The translations under genes were made by a program, and so were the position numbers. The notes beneath the pieces are model-generated. The model was not told the DNA's origin and did no database searches. It saw nothing but the letters and a program-made list of their open reading frames with translations. Shown here in pieces: positions 7,715-12,898 of a stretch of 12,898 nt of DNA. Each line of letters starts with the position of its first letter. Within the stretch, counting starts at the first letter, position 1. The DNA is from CAZSPL01 sp964608735 (GTDB lineage Bacteria > JAJVIF01 > JAPKYR01 > CAZSPL01), in NCBI GenBank assembly GCA_964608735.1, contig CAZSPL010000105.1:1-12898 (forward strand), read 5' to 3'.

Positions 7715-10050
7715 TCCGGCTTGATAATCCCCGCGAGCGTGCAATTCGATTTGACGTCATTTTCGCTGAACCACATCGGCGCATATTCCCCTTTGAGCCA
7801 CATCATCACTTGGTCGCGGTAGTGCGGCGATAATGGCGAGCCGTGGTTCCCCGGCGGAAGCACCCACCATCCGCGGACGTCGCCGGGACGCATCTCTACA
7901 ATCTGGCGATAGCTCACACCAAACGTCGATTCATAGCGCGTGGAGTTGAAAAAGTCTGCTACCTTTATCGTATAGCGCGAACCCCGGTCGGGATATTCCC
8001 CCGCGCCGAGAAGAAATTCCACCCCGCTCGGATGCTTGAAATTCGTCTTGTGAACATCACCCCATCTCCAATGCTCCGGACCAGCGCCGTATTGCTTGTC
8101 GAGACTGTCCATCGCGTTGTCGAGCGCATCAATCGCCATCCGCTTCACATCCTCCGGCTTGACCCACTTGAACAGAAGCGGGTTCCCATCCCCCTTGAGC
8201 AAATCGCCGAGGATTAGGTCGATCGCATGCGAATTGTCCTCGTAATACCCATAGCTCGTGCTGCTGATAACTCCCTTGAAAACCTTCTCCGAGAAAATGA
8301 TGAACCATTCGTGGAACAACGTCGCCTCCGATGAATCCTCGGTTTCAACGAGGTCCCATTGGGTGAGCATTGATGCGGCCTTCGCGGCATCCCGCTCCGA
8401 TTCAGCGATATCCCCGGCGATGCTTCGCAGATATTCAATATATTTCCTGGCGAACAGGTTGACCACATCCATCTGCATGCTCTTCATATAATCGACATCT
8501 ACCGGCGCGCCTGCGGTTAACATATCGACGACCCTCTGCTGCGCGTACGGCTGCTTGAACCGCCCGCATGCGATCCCCACGCAGATATCCGGCAGCGTAT
8601 TCAGGTGCGCGAGGAAATTCTCAGGTGGATTCACCGGCTTCGGCATTTCGCCCGTCGTGACATACCCCGGCCATCCGGGCTTTTCGGAGCCGCGAGCCGA
8701 TATCAGGCCGCTGTACCCGTTGCGAATGGGAATCTTCCCGCAGAACGCCTGCGCGATGTTCCCATCCACATCCGCCGCGATGAAGCTCTGCGGCGCGCAA
8801 TTGAAATCGGCCATCGCGTCGTAAAGGTCTTCCGCCGACTGCATGAACATCAAGTTCATCAGCGGGGTCAAATCGTCATTCGGCTCGGAACCCGTCCACC
8901 TCATGGCCATGTATTCTTGCCCCCTGTAAACCACGAACCCGGCTTCGGACATCAGCCGCTTATGCGCGATCTCATCCACGCCGTCGCCCGTCTTGACCTT
9001 TATCGTCTCCTCCTCGACTTCGAATTCGAGCCACTCATCGCCCCACCTGTATGTCGTCCTGTCTTCGCGGTCGGTTTCGAGCAGCGTGTAGTCCTGTATA
9101 TCGAACGGCATGTTGCTCGCTCCCCACGATACATTGGCGTTATGCCCGATTGCCACCGCCGGGAGACCCGGGAATGTAATCCCGATGACATCGATCCCCC
9201 CACCGGTAAGGTGCACTTGATACCAGCTCGACGGTGCGAACAACTCGATATGCGGGTCGGATGCGAGTATCGCATATCCGTCCTCGGTAATCCCCGGCGC
9301 CACCGCCCAGCAATTGGAACCGTTTATTTCTGATGCACCCTCCGGGGGTGGCACGGATTCACCATCAGCCGGGGTGACGGCCGCGTCATCCGTATATTCA
9401 TAAAACAGCTTGTCGCTTCCCGGCGGTATCACCGGCATAAGCGCCATCGAAATATCCTCGCCGTAATATTTGGCGAAATATGTCCTGAGCTGCTCCTCGT
9501 TCGAATCGCTGCTCAACCACCATGAAAAAAGCCGCAGCAACGCGAGGCTATCCTGCGGTCTCCATGGCTCCGGCACGATGCCGAGTATCTTGAATTCGAG
9601 GGAAAGATTGTCGATGTGTGTTTCGATGTAGTTGTTTATTCCATCGGTGTACCTGTCGAGCCTGCGCTTCGTATCAAGTGAGAGGTTTTCATACATCAGC
9701 TCCCCGATACGCCGGAAGCCGATATCCCGGTTCGTCTTGTCCATGTCCAGCCATTTGCCGCCGAAAGCCTCGCTTATCCTTCCCTGGGCGACGCGCCGCG
9801 AACCTTCGAGGTTGAACAGCCGGTCGTTGGCGACTATATATCCGAATGCGAAGAACAGGTCGTCCTCGTTAGCCGCCCTTATATGCGCCACGCCGTAATC
9901 ATCCCGCCATACTTCAACCGCGTCGCCGAGGCCGGGAGCCGTAACGGTAACCGTATCGGCGCCGGCGGGCGTTTCGCCGTAAGCCCCCGGCGCGAACAGG
10001 ATAGCCGCCAACACCGGGATGAACAATATCAAGCTGAGCCTTGTTCGCAT
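7711..10050 (-). CDS. Penicillin acylase family N-terminal-nucleophile hydrolase (exported)
   Basis: This 779-residue precursor belongs to the S45 peptidase/penicillin amidase family, whose members cut amide bonds in beta-lactam side chains, acyl-homoserine lactones or acylated peptides. A signal peptide (about 1-25, ending GAYG) sends it to the periplasm. An alpha-chain region (about 40-205) is followed by a loose acidic, proline-containing linker (about 206-243). The self-processing site is at Gly244-Ser245 in NGSNCWAVAP. Ser245 would be the new N-terminus and nucleophile of a roughly 535-residue beta chain. GHNANVSWGASN further on is the family segment that helps form the oxyanion site. 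The stop overlaps the comF start by four bases. The substrate is unknown; length and layout fit acylases as well as quorum-quenching relatives such as PvdQ, which sequence alone cannot separate. Confidence 0.93.
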   Translation of the reverse strand: MRTRLSLILFIPVLAAILFAPGAYGETPAGADTVTVTAPGLGDAVEVWRDDYGVAHIRAANEDDLFFAFGYIVANDRLFNLEGSRRVAQGRISEAFGGKWLDMDKTNRDIGFRRIGELMYENLSLDTKRRLDRYTDGINNYIETHIDNLSLEFKILGIVPEPWRPQDSLALLRLFSWWLSSDSNEEQLRTYFAKYYGEDISMALMPVIPPGSDKLFYEYTDDAAVTPADGESVPPPEGASEINGSNCWAVAPGITEDGYAILASDPHIELFAPSSWYQVHLTGGGIDVIGITFPGLPAVAIGHNANVSWGASNMPFDIQDYTLLETDREDRTTYRWGDEWLEFEVEEETIKVKTGDGVDEIAHKRLMSEAGFVVYRGQEYMAMRWTGSEPNDDLTPLMNLMFMQSAEDLYDAMADFNCAPQSFIAADVDGNIAQAFCGKIPIRNGYSGLISARGSEKPGWPGYVTTGEMPKPVNPPENFLAHLNTLPDICVGIACGRFKQPYAQQRVVDMLTAGAPVDVDYMKSMQMDVVNLFARKYIEYLRSIAGDIAESERDAAKAASMLTQWDLVETEDSSEATLFHEWFIIFSEKVFKGVISSTSYGYYEDNSHAIDLILGDLLKGDGNPLLFKWVKPEDVKRMAIDALDNAMDSLDKQYGAGPEHWRWGDVHKTNFKHPSGVEFLLGAGEYPDRGSRYTIKVADFFNSTRYESTFGVSYRQIVEMRPGDVRGWWVLPPGNHGSPLSPHYRDQVMMWLKGEYAPMWFSENDVKSNCTLAGIIKPE

Positions 10051-10058
10051 GACGCCGC

Positions 10059-10064
10059 ATTATA
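10059..10064 (-). promoter_or_regulatory. TATAAT box next to the acylase start
   Basis: A perfect minus-strand TATAAT ends 8 bp before the acylase ATG at 10050. No convincing -35 was found 16-18 bp upstream. If this is the -10, transcription would begin at or within a few bases of the start codon, giving an almost leaderless message; no Shine-Dalgarno is present. The match could be chance. Confidence 0.4.
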
Positions 10065-10125
10065 GCACCCGCGCGTCATCCGGGCATACGTAATCCCCGC
10101 GAACACTTCTGCCGGAATTCAGCCT

Positions 10126-10138
10126 GTGATATAATCAC
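10126..10138. promoter_or_regulatory. Short palindrome with TATAAT in the divergent intergenic region
   Basis: GTGAT-ATA-ATCAC is a perfect 5-bp inverted repeat midway between the divergent acylase and lipoprotein genes. It contains a plus-strand TATAAT (10130-10135) with only a weak -35 match (TTCTGC, 10107-10112, 17-bp spacing). It could be the -10 of the lipoprotein gene combined with an operator for a dimeric regulator. It resembles CRP/FNR half-sites, but the spacing is not right for CRP. The rest of the 172-bp region shows no other clear signal. Confidence 0.35.
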
Positions 10139-10222
10139 CAACCGCGATGCCCGTGACACTTCGCGTGACTTCCCAATGCCGCGGGTATTAATAAACCTGA
10201 ATATTTTTGCGAGGGAAAGGTA

Positions 10223-11509
10223 ATGCGTAACTTATACAAATCAGCTCAATATCTGATTCCCGTGCTAATCCTGGCGATCCTCATCCCCCTCGGGATATCC
10301 TGTGATGACAGCAGTTCGGTCTCGAAGACATCGAGGTTCGTCGCCCTGATAACACAGGCAGAGCCGGACTATATCGCCTGCTCGACGGCGCATCCGTATG
10401 AATGGCTCGAAAACCTGCTCGCGCCGTCACAGGCTTTCGCCCTGCCGAATCTCAGTATCCCCGCCGGTGAATTCATCGGGCCGTATCCCGTACCGAACGA
10501 TACGGTTGTCACACTGGTATGGACCGACGGCGCCACCATCGCTACCGCCAAGACCGACGGCGCTGGGCGAGTCAGCATCGACAATATTCCGGAGGGCTAT
10601 CTCAGCCTCCTCGTGCAGGGAGGCTCGAACAAAGTATGGCATGTCCCGACGCACGTAAGCGCATCGCACGATACTTACATGCAGATCGTCCTCAAGGATA
10701 ACGACTCCGGGCAGCCCTCGGCATATGCCAAGTCGGTACATAACGATGCCGCCGCCGGGGAGAATGCCGATGGCTTCTCGATAGCCGTTTATGGAAAACC
10801 CGCGGGAACACCCACCGGCGGTATGACCATCATTCATGAAGATGGACGCTCACTCGTCGACGGAAACGGCGACGGCGATTACAACGATGCTTCCGACAAA
10901 ATCATCGATGAAGCCGATGACGACGGAATCGCATCGTCACAGGGCGACGGCGATGAGGATAACGACGGCATCACCGACAACAGGGAACAGGATGATGAAG
11001 ACGACCTCGATGGCGACGGCATTCCCAACGGCATCGATACCGACGATGACGGCGACGGCATCCCCGACGCGACCGACGCGACACCGCGCGGGATAACCGA
11101 ATTCGACGATTTCACTCCCCCCACGCTTATCGATACAGGTGGGAATTTCGAGGGCGACCCCTATTCCGGCATCACCGACGTGCAGCTCGTTTATAAAGAT
11201 GTCGAGCAGACTCAAATCGACGAAGGCAAAGTGCTCGTCTTCTTCCCCGGCGCAGAGGATGAGATGAATCCCGATGTCTGGTACAAGATCTACTACGACG
11301 ACCAGGAAATCGATTTCGACGACAGCCCATTTAAAACATACACGCCCGCAATCGCCATTACCGATCCGGAAGAACTCTATGATTTTCTCCTGACCGGACT
11401 CGAACCCGACGACACATGGTATTTCGCGGTGCACGCACTCGATTCAGCCCCACCCCCAAATGAGGATGACAATGAGGAAATGCTCAGCCTCGAATTGCCC
11501 GCGGAGTAG
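10223..11509 (+). CDS. Lipoprotein with D-x-D-G (thrombospondin-3-like) calcium-binding repeats
   Basis: The 428-residue product begins with a signal peptide ending in lipobox LGISC (Cys27), followed by Asp-Asp; an Asp at +2 retains lipoproteins in the inner membrane of E. coli, though rules differ elsewhere. Residues about 90-160 resemble a small carboxypeptidase-regulatory-like beta domain (TDGAGRVSIDNIPEGYLSLL). Residues 213-286 are an Asp/Gly-rich stretch with motifs DNDGITDN, DGDGIPNG and DGDGIPDA, typical of type-3 thrombospondin or dockerin-like calcium loops. The end (about 315-428, with LTGLEPDDTWYFAVHALDS) looks like a fibronectin-III fold. GAGGGAAAGG just before the ATG is a good ribosome binding site. 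It lies alone, divergent from the acylase and closed by its own terminator. The function is not recognised; a calcium-stabilised envelope or surface protein is most likely. Confidence 0.88.
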   Translation: MRNLYKSAQYLIPVLILAILIPLGISCDDSSSVSKTSRFVALITQAEPDYIACSTAHPYEWLENLLAPSQAFALPNLSIPAGEFIGPYPVPNDTVVTLVWTDGATIATAKTDGAGRVSIDNIPEGYLSLLVQGGSNKVWHVPTHVSASHDTYMQIVLKDNDSGQPSAYAKSVHNDAAAGENADGFSIAVYGKPAGTPTGGMTIIHEDGRSLVDGNGDGDYNDASDKIIDEADDDGIASSQGDGDEDNDGITDNREQDDEDDLDGDGIPNGIDTDDDGDGIPDATDATPRGITEFDDFTPPTLIDTGGNFEGDPYSGITDVQLVYKDVEQTQIDEGKVLVFFPGAEDEMNPDVWYKIYYDDQEIDFDDSPFKTYTPAIAITDPEELYDFLLTGLEPDDTWYFAVHALDSAPPPNEDDNEEMLSLELPAE

Positions 11510-11533
11510 GATTATTCATGGCACGAAAAACCC

Positions 11534-11560
11534 AAGCCCCGGAGACGGGGCTTTTTCTTT
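11534..11560 (+). terminator. Intrinsic terminator after the calcium-repeat lipoprotein
   Basis: AAGCCCCG (11534-11541) pairs over 8 bp with CGGGGCTT (11546-11553) around a GAGA tetraloop of the stable GNRA type, and the T-run continues (TTTCTTT). It begins 24 bp past the stop codon. Confidence 0.9.
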
Positions 11561-11566
11561 CTCCCC

Positions 11567-11577
11567 GGGGACAGGCC
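11567..11577 (+). repeat. Solitary GGGGACAGGCC repeat end
   Basis: This 11-mer is identical to the left end of the second 109-bp repeat copy (11697-11707) and complementary to the right ends at 11667 and 11776. It lies 15 bp before the first full copy, within CTCCCCGGGGACAGGCC, and looks like a remnant of a third, truncated copy. Confidence 0.6.
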
Positions 11578-11581
11578 TGAT

Positions 11582-11690
11582 CTTCCCGGCGACAGGCTCC
11601 AAAGCGCGCATGGCACGATACCCGGAAAACGCACTCCACTTATTCCCAAAACCACAATCTCGAAACGGCCTGTCCCCTCACCACACACAT
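11582..11690 (+). repeat. 109-bp tandem repeat, copy 1
   Basis: The unit starts CTTCCCGGCGACAGGC and ends with GGCCTGTCCCC (11667-11677) plus a short tail. It aligns without gaps to copy 2 at an offset of 109 bp, with about 19 differences by eye. Its left end has decayed (GGCGACAGGCT instead of GGGGACAGGCC) while its right end is intact. It has no plausible coding content. Confidence 0.85.
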
Positions 11691-11799
11691 CTTCCCGGGG
11701 ACAGGCCCCAAAGCACGCATGGCTCGATGCAAGGAAAAAGCACACTCTTTGTTCCCAATACCACAACCTTGAAACGGCCTGTCCCCTCACCGCACGTAT
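11691..11799 (+). repeat. 109-bp tandem repeat, copy 2, with perfect inverted ends
   Basis: GGGGACAGGCC (11697-11707) and GGCCTGTCCCC (11776-11786) form a perfect 11-bp inverted repeat around a 68-bp interior. The end sequence resembles GGGGACAGG...CCTGTCCCC palindromes that accompany REP-associated tyrosine transposases (IS200-like) in many bacteria. That link is from memory, and no transposase is present here. The right end of copy 1 and the left end of copy 2 can also pair (11667-11677 with 11697-11707). The copy ends 10 bp before the -35 of the riboswitch promoter. Confidence 0.85.
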
Positions 11800-11808
11800 C
11801 CCCACCGC

Positions 11809-11837
11809 TTGACGAAAACTTCCATCAAGAGTATATT
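11809..11837 (+). promoter_or_regulatory. Sigma70-type promoter of the riboswitch-tonB transcript
   Basis: TTGACG (11809-11814) and TATATT (11832-11837) are separated by exactly 17 bp. The predicted start near 11844 falls just before the first paired element of the cobalamin aptamer. Confidence 0.75.
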
Positions 11838-11844
11838 CATTATC

Positions 11845-11985
11845 ACATAGAACGAAACCGGGGAAGTCGGGTGTGAATCCCGCGCTGCCCCCGCAACTGT
11901 GAAAGGATACGACGGCAATCGACCACCGGAAACGGGAAGGGATTGCCCGAGAGTGACCCCGAGCCAGGAGACCCGGACCGTTCAT
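11845..11985 (+). ncRNA. Cobalamin riboswitch aptamer
   Basis: The hallmark elements appear in order: GGGGAAGTCGGGTGTGAATCCCG (11860-11882, split here as GGGGAAG, GGGTGTGAA and TCCCG), the conserved GCTGCCCCCGCAACTGT (11884-11900), and the B12 box GAGCCAGGAGACCCGG (11961-11976). GAACG (11850-11854) pairs with CGTTC (11979-11983) to close the outer stem P1. Such aptamers bind adenosyl- or other cobalamins and normally turn expression off. The adjoining gene is a TonB-type protein, a typical B12-uptake target. Which cobalamin form is bound cannot be told here. Confidence 0.96.
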
Positions 11986-11995
11986 GAGCCTTCAA

Positions 11996-12060
11996 GATTC
12001 GCGCGGGGCGAATCGGGTTCGCGATATAGATAAACTAAACCTCCCCCGCGGAGGTTTTTT
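11996..12060 (+). promoter_or_regulatory. Riboswitch expression platform: hairpin plus RBS-sequestering terminator
   Basis: Hairpin A is GATTCGC-GCGGG-GCGAATC (11996-12014), a 7-bp stem. Hairpin B is AAACCTCC-CCCGC-GGAGGTTT (12037-12057), followed by more U (six in total, 12055-12060). The 3' arm of B contains GGAGG, which lies 7 nt before the tonB-like ATG, so B can act as terminator and as Shine-Dalgarno cover. Loop A (GCGGG) is complementary to loop B (CCCGC), and 12002-12008 can pair over 7 bp with 12044-12050, which would break hairpin B. Loop A also matches CCCCGC (11889-11894) of the aptamer, fitting the known L5-L13 kissing loop. Confidence 0.75.
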
Positions 12061-12061
12061 A

Positions 12062-12838
12062 ATGCCTATGCGCCATAGCTTTGCTAAATATCTCCCGCTC
12101 TTCATCATCCTCCCGCTTTTCGCGGTCATCGCGGCATGCGCTGTCACGGCTGTTATACCCGACGGGAACAACCACGACACAAGGCTTCCGCAAATTTATA
12201 CGGACATCGATGGAAATTCCCCATCGACCGATGAAACACTCACGGGCATCAGCTATCTATCGAACCTTTCGCCCGGCACCAGCGACATCGATATTGATGA
12301 ACTGAACCGCAGGCTAATCGCCGAAGGACTCGACCCTGTCATCGTCGATACTCCACCCGTTGAAGTCCCAGACCCGCCTGTCGTTCCTCCTTCCCCGGAA
12401 ATTCTTTCGGATGAACATGAGCCATCGGAAAAAATCATCGAGCCTGAGATGGACATTCCTCCGTCAACCGATGAACCACCCATCGCGCCGAAAAATCCCG
12501 CCGCCATCTCCACCCCCGAATCATCGCCCGCTTTGCAAAACACAAATAAGCCTCGGCCGGTGATTGTCGATACGTCATACCGCATCAACCCGGAGCCGGA
12601 ATATCCCCGCGCCGCCGAACGCAAAGGGCTCGAAGGCATCGTACGCCTGCTCGTAACCGTCGGCCTCGACGGCCAACCTCTTGCGGTCGAAATCAGCGTA
12701 TCTTCGGGATATGCAATCCTCGACAACGCCGCCGTCGATGCCGTGATGAATACCTGGACATTCAATCCCGCGACCAGGGATGGCCTGCCCGTCGAATCAA
12801 CCGTCGAAGTCCCGCTTATTTTCCAGATAGAAAAGTAG
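12062..12838 (+). CDS. TonB C-terminal-domain protein under cobalamin riboswitch control
   Basis: The 258-residue product has one N-terminal hydrophobic segment (about 10-32), a long acidic, proline-rich periplasmic linker (about 95-170, e.g. PPVEVPDPPVVPPSPE), and a TonB C-terminal domain (about 176-258). That domain contains PEPEYPRAAERKGLEGIVRL, the SSG-x4-LDNAA segment and TWTFNPA. TonB proteins pass proton-motive energy from ExbB/ExbD to outer-membrane receptors such as BtuB. The start is set by GGAGG 7 nt upstream; the frame is open further back to 11984, but that part overlaps the riboswitch. Two points are unusual: the linker lacks the Lys-Pro run of classical TonB, and IAAC (Cys26) reads as a lipobox, so it may be a lipoprotein rather than a membrane-anchored TonB. 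No exbB or exbD is in view. Confidence 0.88.
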   Translation: MPMRHSFAKYLPLFIILPLFAVIAACAVTAVIPDGNNHDTRLPQIYTDIDGNSPSTDETLTGISYLSNLSPGTSDIDIDELNRRLIAEGLDPVIVDTPPVEVPDPPVVPPSPEILSDEHEPSEKIIEPEMDIPPSTDEPPIAPKNPAAISTPESSPALQNTNKPRPVIVDTSYRINPEPEYPRAAERKGLEGIVRLLVTVGLDGQPLAVEISVSSGYAILDNAAVDAVMNTWTFNPATRDGLPVESTVEVPLIFQIEK

Positions 12839-12898
12839 GAACAGTCCCGAATGGCACATTTTTAAGGTTGTAACAGGCATGAATACTCAGTGTCACGC

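Noticed and set aside
10125..10139. CRP binding site
   Set aside because: TGTGA and TCACC are separated by 5 bp rather than the 6 of CRP sites, so only a generic palindrome is reported.
10937..11434. Minus-strand open frame opposite the Asp-rich lipoprotein
   Set aside because: The repetitive GAC/GGC codons of the calcium repeats keep the antisense frame open; it is a low-complexity Val/Ile shadow.
11582..11799. CRISPR array
   Set aside because: There are only two diverged 109-bp copies with no short regular repeat-spacer pattern and no cas gene.
11460..11985. Open frames on both strands across the terminator, repeats and riboswitch (11460-11876 plus; 11512-11985 minus)
   Set aside because: They run through a terminator, two tandem repeats and an RNA aptamer; sequence conservation there is at RNA/DNA repeat level, and no RBS or protein feature is seen.
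11984..12061. Upstream start (ATG 11984) for the TonB-like gene
   Set aside because: It would make 26 residues out of the riboswitch expression platform, whereas the ATG at 12062 has GGAGG at ideal spacing and leads straight into the hydrophobic segment.
12879..12898. Start of a further gene (ATG at 12879)
   Set aside because: Only six codons are visible, with a weak and distant AAGG; there is too little to call.

Overview
The window looks like chromosomal DNA of a Gram-negative (two-membrane), moderately GC-rich bacterium. The evidence is a TolC-type outer-membrane factor with its RND pump and adaptor, a TonB C-terminal-domain protein, several signal-peptide or lipobox proteins, sigma70-like promoters and a cobalamin riboswitch. 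Nothing fixes the phylum. I see no phage, transposase, CRISPR or rRNA. Several intergenic signals look regulatory, and there is one small non-coding repeat element.

Layout. Positions 32-314 (minus) hold three tandem arginine tRNA genes with anticodons CCG, GCG and CCU in transcription order; a possible promoter lies at 372-400. Positions 440-6888 (minus) hold a multidrug-type efflux locus in transcription order: TetR-family regulator, TolC-family outer-membrane protein, lipoprotein-like periplasmic adaptor, then a 1024-residue HAE1-type RND transporter. A consensus-like promoter (6914-6942) is overlapped by a 36-bp imperfect palindrome (6880-6915), the obvious candidate for the TetR operator. 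A strong intrinsic terminator hairpin sits inside the operon, between adaptor and pump (3567-3596). Positions 6971-10050 (minus) hold a second unit: an exported penicillin-acylase-family Ntn hydrolase whose stop codon overlaps the start of a ComF-family phosphoribosyltransferase-like gene by ATGA.

Divergent from the acylase (plus) is a lipoprotein with a run of D-x-D-G calcium-binding-type repeats and a likely fibronectin-III-like end (10223-11509), closed by a GNRA-loop terminator. Next come two 109-bp tandem copies of a repeat bounded by GGGGACAGGCC / GGCCTGTCCCC ends. Then follow a TTGACG-N17-TATATT promoter, a cobalamin riboswitch, and an expression platform in which one hairpin is both a terminator and a cover over the ribosome binding site. 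The riboswitch controls a TonB-C-terminal-domain protein (12062-12838).

How the parts fit. The TetR regulator probably represses its own operon, and the four efflux products would build one tripartite export machine. The riboswitch should shut off the TonB-like protein when cobalamin is plentiful, which fits a role in B12 or corrinoid uptake. The acylase could cleave an amide-linked small molecule in the periplasm; a link to the adjacent efflux locus is only suggested by position. I found no wholly new system. The most worthwhile points are the riboswitch platform with complementary hairpin loops, the terminator inside the efflux operon, the operator/promoter arrangement, the tandem repeat element and the all-arginine tRNA cluster with an unusual GCG anticodon.
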